DNA from: Roseibium hamelinense
GTDB taxonomy: Bacteria; Pseudomonadota; Alphaproteobacteria; Rhizobiales; Stappiaceae
Direction: 5' to 3'
Assembly (NCBI RefSeq): GCF_007830545.1
Contig: NZ_VLLF01000008.1
Coordinates: 1 to 64,000, forward strand
Length of the DNA: 64,000 bases
In this document: positions 8,529 to 16,012 of the stretch, in pieces
Layout: each line of letters opens with the position of its first letter
Numbering within the stretch: the first letter of the stretch is position 1
Notes under the pieces: model-generated
What the model saw: the letters and a program-made list of their open reading frames with translations, nothing else
The model's database searches: none
Told to the model about the DNA's origin: nothing
Position numbers and translations under genes: made by a program

Positions 8529-9149
8529 ATGATGAACTTCGATGCCCTCAAGGCTTCCGGCGTCCGTAAAGAGCCATTCAGATATATCGTGGGCGAAAGC
8601 GTCGTGACGCCAGAACAGGCCGCCGATATCCGGCGGGATTATCCCGATATTCAGGAAACCGGCTACCTGCCGCTTTCGAAACTCGAAGCCTCAGGCGCAT
8701 TCAAACAGTTGATCGACGATTTGCAGTCATCGGAATTGGCTGAAATCTTGTCTGAGAAACTCGATCTCGACCTTCACGACAAACCCCGCATGATCACGGT
8801 AAGACGACACTCAAAGATCGGCGACGGCCGGATACACAACGATTCCAAGTCTAAGATCTGCACCATGTTAATCTACCTGAACGACGGCTGGAACGATGCC
8901 GAGGGTGGAGCCATTCGAGCGCTGAACGGCGAAAAGGATATGGATGATTATGCGGAAGAAGTTTCACCGCTCGCCGGCAACGTCTTCGCCTTTGCGCGCT
9001 CGGAAAATAGCTGGCACGGGCACCCGCCTTTTCAAGGAGAGCGGTTCGTCGTCCAGACTACATTTTTGACGTCTGAAGAAGAGCTCCGGCGAAAAGAGAA
9101 TCGCGGTGGTTTTCAAACAAAGCTGAAGCGACTGTTTGGATTGAACTAG
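8529..9149 (+). CDS. 2-oxoglutarate/Fe(II)-dependent oxygenase family protein
   Basis: A 206-aa protein with the prolyl-4-hydroxylase-like double-stranded beta-helix. The iron site is visible as HxD in GRIHNDSKSK and the distal His in SWHGHPPFQ, followed by the 2-oxoglutarate-binding Arg in GERFVVQTTFL. MLIYLNDGWNDAEGGAIRAL is the characteristic central strand region. The start lies among GTG 8526, ATG 8529 and ATG 8532; AGGA at 8515-8518 suits the first two. It sits downstream of the glycosyltransferase and ends at a strong bidirectional terminator. Members of this subfamily often lie in surface-polysaccharide loci, so modification of a saccharide or lipid is possible, but the substrate is unknown. 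Confidence 0.82.
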   Translation: MMNFDALKASGVRKEPFRYIVGESVVTPEQAADIRRDYPDIQETGYLPLSKLEASGAFKQLIDDLQSSELAEILSEKLDLDLHDKPRMITVRRHSKIGDGRIHNDSKSKICTMLIYLNDGWNDAEGGAIRALNGEKDMDDYAEEVSPLAGNVFAFARSENSWHGHPPFQGERFVVQTTFLTSEEELRRKENRGGFQTKLKRLFGLN

Positions 9150-9188
9150 GCCCGTTTCGCTAGACTTGCGAAACACATGATCTGCAAA

Positions 9189-9212
9189 AAAGACGGCTCT
9201 TCAGCCGTCTTT
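9189..9212. terminator. Bidirectional intrinsic terminator
   Basis: A perfect 10-bp stem (AAAGACGGCT at 9189-9198 with AGCCGTCTTT at 9203-9212) with a 4-base loop, flanked by A-rich and T-rich tracts. It lies between the convergent oxygenase gene and DCC-protein gene and touches the stop codon of the latter. Confidence 0.85.
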
Positions 9213-9616
9213 CATTTGTTTTTGCGAAGCAAGTCCGGGACGGTTACACCGTCATTTTCCGCTGCGACTTTGCAATGACCATACCCTTCGAAGCGGCGCC
9301 GTGCGAAGTAACCGTAAGCCGTATTTGCCAATGCGTGAACACCGGGCAAAGACAAAAAACGCGCTAGCATGCGCCATCCGCGGAATTGACCCCACATCAC
9401 AATGAACGCGTCGACGCGGCTATGCACCTTGCCGGTTTCATCTTCGACCCGCATAAACATGAGCGCTTCTGATTGCAAAATATTGCGCTGTGACAGAACG
9501 CTAGGGTCGCGGGCAATATCACACCATGCGATACTCTTGAGCGGTTGCCGGTTTTTGAAATAGTTGATTTCGCGACTGCAAAGGCCGCATTTCCCATCGT
9601 AAAAAACTGTGATCAC
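9212..9616 (-). CDS. DCC-family thiol-disulfide oxidoreductase (DUF393)
   Basis: Small thioredoxin-like protein of the DCC family, named for the conserved N-terminal motif; here it reads FYDGKCGLCSREINYF, with the CxxC pair near residues 10-13. DUF393 proteins contain an Asp-x-x-Cys-x-x-Cys site and are assumed to act in thiol exchange, but no substrate is established. GTG 9616 is chosen because GGAG lies 6 bases before it and family members begin just ahead of the DCC motif. An in-frame TTG at 9673 would add 19 residues that contain no recognisable motif. The gene is alone between two terminators. Confidence 0.8.
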   Translation of the reverse strand: MITVFYDGKCGLCSREINYFKNRQPLKSIAWCDIARDPSVLSQRNILQSEALMFMRVEDETGKVHSRVDAFIVMWGQFRGWRMLARFLSLPGVHALANTAYGYFARRRFEGYGHCKVAAENDGVTVPDLLRKNK

Positions 9617-9677
9617 AAATTTCTCCGGTTCGTCTGTTTGACTAGATACGAGCTGGAGCAAACAAAGGTTCAAAATG

Positions 9678-9702
9678 AAAAAGCCGACGATGCGCCGGCT
9701 TC
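9678..9702 (-). terminator. Intrinsic terminator of the alanine symporter gene
   Basis: On the minus strand, AAGCCGGCGCATCGTCGGCTT folds into a hairpin (AAGCCG/CGGCTT, extendable with one mismatch) and is followed by a T-rich run. It lies about 22 bases downstream of the symporter stop. Confidence 0.7.
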
Positions 9703-9723
9703 CTCACTGATCTTGCCTCGGTG

Positions 9724-11142
9724 CTAACGCTTCACCCAGGCGGTCCGGTCGATATCAAGATCTGGGAAAGCGTCAGGATCCAGGACCGGACGCTCGACGC
9801 CGGCTTTGAGCTGCTCCCGAAAATCCTTCAGGATCCGCAGACATGTCGGCAGCAGCATCATGATGGCAATCAAGTTGACAACCGCGAGAATACCCATCAG
9901 CGGATCGGCAAAGAAAAAGACGCTGGTTGCCCCAGGCGCCGTAGCTCCAAGAAACACCACCACAACGACAACCAAACGCAGCAGATGTATGGCGAACCTT
10001 TGTTTGGTTATGACCGTCAACGCGTTCTCGCCGAGATAGTAGTTGTAGATAATGGTGCTAAACGAAAACAGCAGCAGCATGATCGCGAGCGCGTATTTTG
10101 ACCAATCACCCAAATGATAGGCCAGCGATTGCTGGGTCAGCACAACGCCGTCAATGTCAGCCCCGGGCACGTAGACACCGGACAGCAAGATCACAAAAGC
10201 GGTACAGCTGCACACCACCATGGTGTCGATGAAAACAGAAAAGGCTTGGGTGATACCCTGGCTGACCGGGTGGCGTACATCCGCAGTAGCGGCAACGTTG
10301 GGTGCTGATCCCAGCCCGGCCTCGTTGGAAAACAGGCCCCGCCGCAGTCCTTGAGCGAGCGCTGCGCCCATGCCGCCGCCGACAGCTTCTTCAAACCCGA
10401 ATGCATTTGCAACGATCTGATAGATCAGAGAAGGCAGTTCCGTAATATTGAAGAGGATCACAATCAACGACAGCAGAATGTATCCTATCGCCATGACCGG
10501 GACGATCACGTCAGACACCTTCGCGATTCGCCGGATGCCGCCGAACACGATCACTCCAGCCAGAATTGCCAGACCAATCCCGGTCCACAGGCGGGGAAGA
10601 CCAAAACTCTCCTGAATAGCTCCTGCCACGGTGTTGCCCTGAAACGCGTTGAAACCCAGGCCGAATGCGCCGATCAAACAAATTGCGTAAAGGACCGCCA
10701 GCCAGCGATAATCTGCCCCCAGACCGTGAATGATTGATCTGGCCGGGCCACCGCGGAACATCCCGTCAGGCTGCCGCCGCTTGTAGAGCTGGGCCAATGA
10801 GCTTTCGACCAGGCTGGTTGCCATGCCGACAAACGCGATTGCCCACATCCAGAAAACGGCTCCAGGGCCGCCAAGGGTGATCGCCACGGCAACGCCGGCG
10901 ACATTGCCACCGCCAACCCGTCCGCCAACAGACAAGAGCAACGCTTCACGTGCCGAAATCGCATTCGGATCTGCGGACTGATTTTTTCCCTTTAGGACCC
11001 GGAACATGCGGCCAAAAAACTGAAATTGGACAAAGCCAGTCAGCGCAGTAATGAAAACGCCGAAAATCACCAGTAACGGGATGAGTGACCACCCCCAGGT
11101 CAAGTCGCCGATAACGGCGAACAAGTCGTAAATCAGGCCCAT
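9724..11142 (-). CDS. Sodium:alanine symporter family protein (AGCS)
   Basis: Inner-membrane Na+- or H+-coupled alanine/glycine carrier of the AGCS family. The 472-aa product has about ten hydrophobic helices. Family signatures are visible in the N-terminal half: LLLSVGGRVGGGNVAGVAVA, GGPGAVFWMWAIAFVGMAT and ESSLAQLYKRR, with GGPARSIIHGLG just after; the later LRRGLFSNEAGLGSAPNVAA is the other strongly conserved block. ATG 11142 has AGGGAG upstream. The gene stands alone, divergent from the acyl-CoA ligase operon 410 bases away, and has its own terminator. Alanine or glycine is the likely substrate from family membership. Confidence 0.92.
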   Translation of the reverse strand: MGLIYDLFAVIGDLTWGWSLIPLLVIFGVFITALTGFVQFQFFGRMFRVLKGKNQSADPNAISAREALLLSVGGRVGGGNVAGVAVAITLGGPGAVFWMWAIAFVGMATSLVESSLAQLYKRRQPDGMFRGGPARSIIHGLGADYRWLAVLYAICLIGAFGLGFNAFQGNTVAGAIQESFGLPRLWTGIGLAILAGVIVFGGIRRIAKVSDVIVPVMAIGYILLSLIVILFNITELPSLIYQIVANAFGFEEAVGGGMGAALAQGLRRGLFSNEAGLGSAPNVAATADVRHPVSQGITQAFSVFIDTMVVCSCTAFVILLSGVYVPGADIDGVVLTQQSLAYHLGDWSKYALAIMLLLFSFSTIIYNYYLGENALTVITKQRFAIHLLRLVVVVVVFLGATAPGATSVFFFADPLMGILAVVNLIAIMMLLPTCLRILKDFREQLKAGVERPVLDPDAFPDLDIDRTAWVKR

Positions 11143-11157
11143 CGTTTGCTCCCTAGT

Positions 11158-11185
11158 GCGCCGGCTGCGCGGCGCTTTTATTTTT
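11158..11185 (+). terminator. Terminator-like hairpin facing antisense to the symporter
   Basis: GCGCCG (11158-11163) pairs with CGGCGC (11170-11175) across a 6-base loop and is followed on the plus strand by TTTTATTTTT. No plus-strand gene precedes it, so it would stop antisense transcription through the symporter gene. On the minus strand the same stem lies 15 bases upstream of the symporter start and could instead affect its translation. Confidence 0.4.
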
Positions 11186-11451
11186 CATCGCGCTTACTAC
11201 GCGTATGTCGGCATCTGACATCTCGAAAGATGCTCGTCTACGCTTTTTATTGATAATAATGACAATATACCCAAAAGCGCACTTGGCGCTTTTACGCCCA
11301 AGCACAAAAAATTCAATCGCAAAGACGTGAAAGACAGGCGGCAAGCCGGACAACGTCGTCACGATGGCCGATAGAGCGGCGCCGAAACCGGTTAGACCGA
11401 GCGTTTACCGCCCGTCCCCCAAAAGGTTTCAAAAGGATTGCCACGGGGAAC

Positions 11452-11484
11452 ATGACACTTTGAGGCTACCTCACTAAAGTGAGG
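11452..11484 (+). promoter_or_regulatory. Promoter with operator-like inverted repeat for the acyl-CoA ligase/acuI operon
   Basis: ATGACA (11452-11457) is separated by 17 bases from TAAAGT (11475-11480), a plausible sigma-70 pair. The -10 box lies inside a perfect inverted repeat, CCTCACT-AA-AGTGAGG (11469-11484), with a further TGAGG half-site at 11461-11465. A repressor bound here would cover the -10 region, so the operon is probably inducible. The 5' leader would be about 65 bases. The regulator is not in the window. Confidence 0.5.
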
Positions 11485-11552
11485 GCTCAAGCGCTGCGGA
11501 CCCGACCGGTAACACTTCGGGGAAAGCACATTCGCCGACGAGAGGACCAGAC

Positions 11553-13199
11553 ATGCGTGAGCACTATGACAAGCTCCCGAAACACGCTGCGAACCATGTT
11601 GCTCTCTCGCCACTGTCTTTCCTCGAGAGGACGGCAGCCATTTTCCCCGAGCGGACCGCACTGGTTTACAACGACCAAATTTGGACTTGGGCGCAAGTCT
11701 TCGATCGTGTGCGCCGGATCGCATCCTGCCTCAAGGGCTTGGGAATCGGTCTGGGCGACACGGTTTCGGTGATGGCGGCGAATACACCGGAGATGTTCGA
11801 ACTGCACTATGCCGTACCAGCAACAGGGGCAGTGTTGAATGCGATCAACACAAGACTGGAACCAGATACTGTCGCCTACATTTTAGAACACAGCGACGCA
11901 AAAATGGTGATTGCGGACACAGCATTTACCGCAATCATCGAAAAAGCATTCGAGTTGAACGGTAAAGCCCTTCCAGTGATCAATATCGAGGATCCAACCG
12001 GCCCCTTCGGTGCGCCTATTGGCCCGCATACTTATGATGCGCTTGTGGTGAATGGAAACCCCGAATTTCAATGGAACGGCCCACATGACGAGTGGCAAGC
12101 CCTGGCTCTGAATTACACGTCGGGAACATCGGGGCGCCCGAAAGGCGTGGTCTATCACCACCGCGGCGCCTATCTGGTCAGCATGGGTACTCCGATTGCA
12201 TGGGAACTGCCGCGGCATCCGGTCTACCTGTATTGCGTGCCGATGTTCCATTGCAATGGATGGTGCCACGCCTGGGCAATGACGCTCGCTGCCGGAACCC
12301 TCATATGCATGCGTCAATTTACGGGCCAGTTGGTTTTCGACTTGATCGCCAAACATGGCGTGACCCATCTGGGCGGCGCGCCAATCGTTCTGTCAATGCT
12401 GCTCAACACGCCCCAAGCCGATCGGATTGCTCTGCCCGGTCCGGTTAAAATTATGACCGCAGGCGCCCCGCCGCCCGCCGCGGTTCTCGCAGCCACCAAG
12501 GTACTCGGGTTTGAGGTTATGCAGGTGTACGGCCTCACAGAAACCTATGGCCATATTGCCCAATGCCTGTGGCGGGACGAATGGGGGGCGCTGTCACCAG
12601 ACGAGCAGGCCGAGCTGCAGTCCTGGCAAGGCATCGCGTTCCCGATGACTGAACGTGTCGATGTCGTCGATCGCGAGACCCTTGAACCCGTGCCATGGAA
12701 TGGCAAAACGCAGGGCGAGATCGTCATTCGGAGCAACACAGTCATGAAGGGCTACTACAAAAATCCGGAAGCAACCGAAACGGCCTTTGAAGGCGGCGCA
12801 TTTCGGTCCGGCGATGCAGCCGTCCGCCATCCGAACGGCTACATACAGATCCGGGACAGGCTGAAGGATGTGATCATTTCAGGCGGTGAAAACATTTCCT
12901 CTGTGGAAGTGGAAAGTGTTCTGCACCGCCATCCGGATGTTTCGCTTGCTGCCGTGGTGGCGCTGCCGGACAAAAAGTGGGGCGAAGTACCTTGCGCTTT
13001 CGTGGAACTGAAGGAAAACGGAACCGCAACAGAAGAAAGTCTGATTGCATTCTGCCGCGAAAATATGGCCGGCTTCAAACGGCCAAAGAAGATCATCTTC
13101 ACCGAACTGCCCAAAACAGCAACGGGCAAGATCCAGAAATTCGTGTTGCGGCAGAAAGCCAAAGCGCTGGAATCGACACCAACTAGCGGGGAATTTTAA
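11553..13199 (+). CDS. AMP-dependent acyl-CoA ligase (short/medium-chain acyl-CoA synthetase type)
   Basis: A 548-aa adenylate-forming enzyme that activates a carboxylic acid to its CoA thioester. Core motifs are in order: the P-loop TSGTSGRPKGVVYHHRG (about residue 190), YGLTETYG, the hinge region SGDAAVRHPNGYIQIRDR, DVIISGGENISSVEVE, and the catalytic lysine motif PKTATGKIQKF near the C-terminus. It belongs to the branch that includes plant AAE-type and bacterial short/medium-chain ligases. The acuI-like gene overlaps its stop by one base (TAATG), so the products probably act in succession. Acrylate, propionate or 3-methylthiopropionate are possible substrates from this context, but the sequence alone does not decide. 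Confidence 0.85.
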   Translation: MREHYDKLPKHAANHVALSPLSFLERTAAIFPERTALVYNDQIWTWAQVFDRVRRIASCLKGLGIGLGDTVSVMAANTPEMFELHYAVPATGAVLNAINTRLEPDTVAYILEHSDAKMVIADTAFTAIIEKAFELNGKALPVINIEDPTGPFGAPIGPHTYDALVVNGNPEFQWNGPHDEWQALALNYTSGTSGRPKGVVYHHRGAYLVSMGTPIAWELPRHPVYLYCVPMFHCNGWCHAWAMTLAAGTLICMRQFTGQLVFDLIAKHGVTHLGGAPIVLSMLLNTPQADRIALPGPVKIMTAGAPPPAAVLAATKVLGFEVMQVYGLTETYGHIAQCLWRDEWGALSPDEQAELQSWQGIAFPMTERVDVVDRETLEPVPWNGKTQGEIVIRSNTVMKGYYKNPEATETAFEGGAFRSGDAAVRHPNGYIQIRDRLKDVIISGGENISSVEVESVLHRHPDVSLAAVVALPDKKWGEVPCAFVELKENGTATEESLIAFCRENMAGFKRPKKIIFTELPKTATGKIQKFVLRQKAKALESTPTSGEF

Positions 13200-14191
13200 T
13201 GACATTCAAGGCATTGCTCGTCGAAAAGGACGAAGAGGGTAAGACCCACGCATCTGTTAAGGACCTGGAAGATAACCAGTTACCGGACGGCAATGTGACG
13301 GTGTCGGTCGACTATTCCACCTTGAACTATAAGGACGGGCTGTGCGTCGGCCCGGGCGGCGGGCTCGTCAAAACCTACCCGCATGTGCCAGGCATCGACT
13401 TTGCTGGAACGGTCGATGAATCCTCCGACCAATGGTACAAACCGGGGGACAAGGTCGTATTGACGGGCTGGCGCGTTGGCGAAGTTTGGTGGGGCGGCTA
13501 TGCGCAAAAGGCCTGTGTTAAAGGCGAGTGGCTCGTGCCGCTTCCCGACGGCTTGACCATGCGGGACGCCATGGCCATCGGAACGGCCGGCTTCACTGCG
13601 ATGCTCGCCGTGATGGCGCTCGAAGACCATGGCCTGAAGCCGGAAAACGGCCCCGTACTGGTCACCGGCGCTGCGGGCGGTGTTGGTTCCGTCGCAACCG
13701 CGATCCTCTCTAAGCTGGGATATGAAGTGGCAGCTGTGACCGGACGCGAATCCACGTGGGAATATCTAAAAGCGCTCGGTGCCAGCACGATTGTCCCGCG
13801 CGACGACGTCAACGAAACGGTCAAACGCCCGCTTGAAGCCGAAACCTGGGCCGGATGTATTGATGCCGTTGGCGGCCCGATGCTCGCACGCGTTCTTGGT
13901 CAGATGAAATACGGCGCCTCTGTTGCCGCTGTTGGCTTGGCAGGCGGGGCGAACCTGCCGGCTACAGTGATCCCGTTCCTGTTGCGAGGCGTCAATCTTC
14001 TGGGCATCGACAGTGTGATGAAGCCCTATGACGACAGGGTCCGCGCGTGGAATCGCCTCGCGACAGATTTGCCGCTGGACAAGCTTCACGACATGATTCA
14101 CCCGGCCACTTTGAGCGACCTGCCACAGCTTGGCGCCGACATACTCAAAGGCCAAGTCAAGGGCCGGGTCGTCGTTGATGTGAATGGCTGA
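13199..14191 (+). CDS. acuI: Acryloyl-CoA reductase (NADPH), AcuI/YhdH family
   Basis: Medium-chain dehydrogenase/reductase of 330 aa. AcuI reduces acryloyl-CoA to propionyl-CoA with NADPH, which detoxifies acrylate from DMSP cleavage and serves 3-hydroxypropionate metabolism. Visible features are the family opening MTFKALLVEKDEEGKTHASV, the segment STLNYKDGLCVGPGGG, HVPGIDFAGTVDES, the cofactor-binding VLVTGAAGGVGSVATAIL and the end GRVVVDVNG. No zinc ligands are expected or seen. It is coupled to the acyl-CoA ligase by a one-base overlap. The closely related YhdH proteins share these motifs, so the AcuI assignment is strong at family level and inferred for substrate. Confidence 0.85.
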   Translation: MTFKALLVEKDEEGKTHASVKDLEDNQLPDGNVTVSVDYSTLNYKDGLCVGPGGGLVKTYPHVPGIDFAGTVDESSDQWYKPGDKVVLTGWRVGEVWWGGYAQKACVKGEWLVPLPDGLTMRDAMAIGTAGFTAMLAVMALEDHGLKPENGPVLVTGAAGGVGSVATAILSKLGYEVAAVTGRESTWEYLKALGASTIVPRDDVNETVKRPLEAETWAGCIDAVGGPMLARVLGQMKYGASVAAVGLAGGANLPATVIPFLLRGVNLLGIDSVMKPYDDRVRAWNRLATDLPLDKLHDMIHPATLSDLPQLGADILKGQVKGRVVVDVNG

Positions 14192-14246
14192 CCCAGCAAA
14201 CACTGGCCTGTCATAGAGGACAACGCCAAAATATGACGGATTACGG

Positions 14247-14275
14247 TTGCGTCCGGGCGCATGTTTCCTTATAAG
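14247..14275 (+). promoter_or_regulatory. Probable promoter of rpmI-rplT
   Basis: TTGCGT (14247-14252) and TATAAG (14270-14275) are separated by 17 bases, giving four- and five-of-six matches to sigma-70 boxes. The start of transcription would leave a leader of about 150 bases before rpmI, long enough for autoregulation, though I do not see a specific L20-binding fold. Confidence 0.45.
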
Positions 14276-14430
14276 CGCCCGGTCCAGAGTCGTCCGGCTC
14301 GTTGTGGGCCGGCTATTTGTATTCATACGCAAGCCATCCCCGACCAGACATGGGCATGCCGTGGCGACTTCTCGATGCACCAAAAAAGAAGCGCTGGATC
14401 TGATCCGGCGCGCCAAGGAAAGGATGCAAA

Positions 14431-14628
14431 ATGCCCAAGTTGAAAACAAAGTCCGGCGCTAAAAAGCGCTTTAAAGTGACTGCAACCGGCAAGGTGAAAA
14501 CCGCTCAGGCTGGCAAGCGTCATGGCATGATCAAGCGCACGAACAAGTTCATCCGGAACGCCCGTGGCACCACCACGCTGAGCGATCAGGATGCACGCAT
14601 CGTGAAGCAGTTCCTGCCCTACGCATAA
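14431..14628 (+). CDS. rpmI: 50S ribosomal protein L35
   Basis: The 65-aa basic protein matches bacterial L35 over its whole length: [20 protein letters not shown] at the start, then [14 protein letters not shown] and a C-terminus VKQFLPYA. It is a late-assembly component of the large subunit. AAGGAAAGG lies just upstream of the ATG. rplT follows after 26 bases, the conserved pair. infC is not upstream; a carbon-metabolism gene is, separated by 239 bases and a promoter. Confidence 0.98.
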   Translation: MPKLKTKSGAKKRFKVTATGKVKTAQAGKRHGMIKRTNKFIRNARGTTTLSDQDARIVKQFLPYA

Positions 14629-14654
14629 GCCAGCCTTTTAAGGAGATCACCTAG

Positions 14655-15011
14655 ATGTCACGCGTAAAAAGGGGCGTTACCGCCCACGCTCGTCACAAAA
14701 AAGTTTTGAAGGCTGCCAAGGGCTACTACGGCCGCCGCAAGAATACCATTCGCGTCGCCAAGCAGGCTGTCGAGAAAGCCGGCCAGTACGCTTATCGCGA
14801 CCGGAAGGCGAAAAAGCGGACGTTCCGCTCACTCTGGATCCAGCGCATCAACGCTGCGACTCGTGAGCACGGCCTCACCTATGGCCGCTTCATTGACGGT
14901 CTGAACAAGGCTGGCGTTGAAGTTGACCGCAAGGTTCTGTCCGACCTCGCAATTCATCAGCCAGATGCGTTCAAGGCACTGGTGGACAAGGCCCAAGGCG
15001 CCCTCGCCTAA
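14655..15011 (+). CDS. rplT: 50S ribosomal protein L20
   Basis: Primary 23S rRNA-binding protein needed early in large-subunit assembly. The 118-aa product shows the conserved basic N-terminus ([20 protein letters not shown]), [14 protein letters not shown] and the globular part [26 protein letters not shown] stands before the ATG. The transcript ends 22 bases later at a strong terminator, so pheS-pheT, which commonly follow in related genomes, are not part of this operon; a methyltransferase gene on the other strand follows instead. Confidence 0.98.
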   Translation: MSRVKRGVTAHARHKKVLKAAKGYYGRRKNTIRVAKQAVEKAGQYAYRDRKAKKRTFRSLWIQRINAATREHGLTYGRFIDGLNKAGVEVDRKVLSDLAIHQPDAFKALVDKAQGALA

Positions 15012-15032
15012 GCCAGGAAAACACGAAGTTCG

Positions 15033-15060
15033 AAAAACGCGCCTCTCCGGCGCGTTTTTT
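15033..15060. terminator. Bidirectional terminator between rplT and FkbM methyltransferase
   Basis: AAAAA-CGCGCC pairs with GGCGCG-TTTTT across a 5-base loop (stem 15038-15043/15049-15054 plus A/T flanks). It ends the rpmI-rplT transcript and can also serve the convergent gene, whose stop lies in its tail. Confidence 0.85.
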
Positions 15061-15811
15061 ATGGCAGGGGCTCCATCAAAACCGCATAGACGTCGCCGGA
15101 ATTAGCGTCCTGCGGTAGAGCTTCGACAAACTGCCAAAGTTCCTTAGCCGCAACGGAGTTTTCGAATTCGAACCGCTGGCTTTCACCAAGTGCAATATTG
15201 AAACGATAAGGCCCAAGCCCCTCGAGCAGCAAGCAACACTCTTTGACCAGCCCCCGCTGGATCGTCGTAAATTCAAATGACAAGGCGGAAACCGCGTGGC
15301 TGAGCCCGCGCAACACATCCGGCTCAAAACCCTCGACATCAATCTTTACAAAATCAGGGATTCCGTTTGAGGCGATCAGTTGATCCAAAGTGACACACGG
15401 CACCTCAATCTGATCATCCCAAACCTGACCCCGCCATCCATGTGCGCCTTCGGCAGCTTTCGTGAAGGCCTGGGACGCCGTCGAGACCGTCGGATTTCGT
15501 GAATTCACGCTTAAGGTCAAAAGACCCGGCTTTGCTCCGCAGGCGGCTTGAACCAAAGACACTGAAGCGTCCCGCCCGTGAATGATCTGCAATGCCCTGA
15601 AGGGTAAAGGCTGCGGCTCGACGGCCACAACTCTGGCTCCGCAGCGGCGGAACGCCCCGATCCGGTCACCGACATGGCTGCCGATATCAAAAGCGAGGGT
15701 GCCAGGCCCTAGAAACCGCTTGTAAAGGCGATCCATTGCGGCAACCCGTTCCGGCTCACCGTAATAGGTCCGCAAGGACTTGAATACACCCCTCAATGCT
15801 TGTGATGGCAT
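15059..15811 (-). CDS. FkbM family methyltransferase
   Basis: A 250-aa SAM-dependent methyltransferase of the FkbM (Methyltransf_21) family. The SAM site is AFDIGSHVGDRIGAFRRCG followed by VVAVEPQPLPF; the family-typical DFVKIDVEGFEPDVLRGL lies near residue 170. FkbM proteins O-methylate sugars or polyketides. ATG 15811 is chosen over ATG 15850 because GGAGGAG stands 3 bases before it. It is a single gene convergent to rplT, in a place where pheST often lies in related bacteria. The substrate is unknown; a surface-polysaccharide sugar is a reasonable guess. Confidence 0.82.
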   Translation of the reverse strand: MPSQALRGVFKSLRTYYGEPERVAAMDRLYKRFLGPGTLAFDIGSHVGDRIGAFRRCGARVVAVEPQPLPFRALQIIHGRDASVSLVQAACGAKPGLLTLSVNSRNPTVSTASQAFTKAAEGAHGWRGQVWDDQIEVPCVTLDQLIASNGIPDFVKIDVEGFEPDVLRGLSHAVSALSFEFTTIQRGLVKECCLLLEGLGPYRFNIALGESQRFEFENSVAAKELWQFVEALPQDANSGDVYAVLMEPLP

Positions 15812-15938
15812 AGCTCCTCCGCTTCCCAGGCAGCTAAAGGGGATATCCAATGCTTGTCCAGCATTTGCTCACATTGTTAACTTTTTTGATCACGAAATGA
15901 GGAAAACAGAGGACAAAAGGTTAACAAGCACTTACGTT

Positions 15939-15953
15939 TGGCATGACACTTGC
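15939..15953 (+). promoter_or_regulatory. Sigma-54 (RpoN)-type promoter
   Basis: TGGCATG-ACAC-TTGC matches the sigma-54 consensus TGGCAYR-N4-TTGC, with the invariant GG (15940-15941) and GC (15952-15953) exactly 10 bases apart. Transcription would start near 15965, about 48 bases before the GTG of the small protein gene. A 6-bp hairpin (15966-15971/15981-15986) sits at the start of the leader. No enhancer-binding site was identified. Confidence 0.55.
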
Positions 15954-16012
15954 GGATTCAAGGTGAGGCACGCGTCAGGTGTGCCTATCTGAAACAGGCA
16001 AAGGCTTAGATC

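Larger units (their letters stand above)
11143..11552. other. Divergent intergenic region between symporter and acyl-CoA ligase
   Basis: No credible gene is present; a 69-codon minus-strand frame at 11153-11362 has no family resemblance. The region holds a GC stem with T-rich tail on the plus strand at 11158-11185, an A+T-rich block near 11240-11270 that could serve symporter transcription, and the ligase promoter/operator at 11452-11484. Confidence 0.55.
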
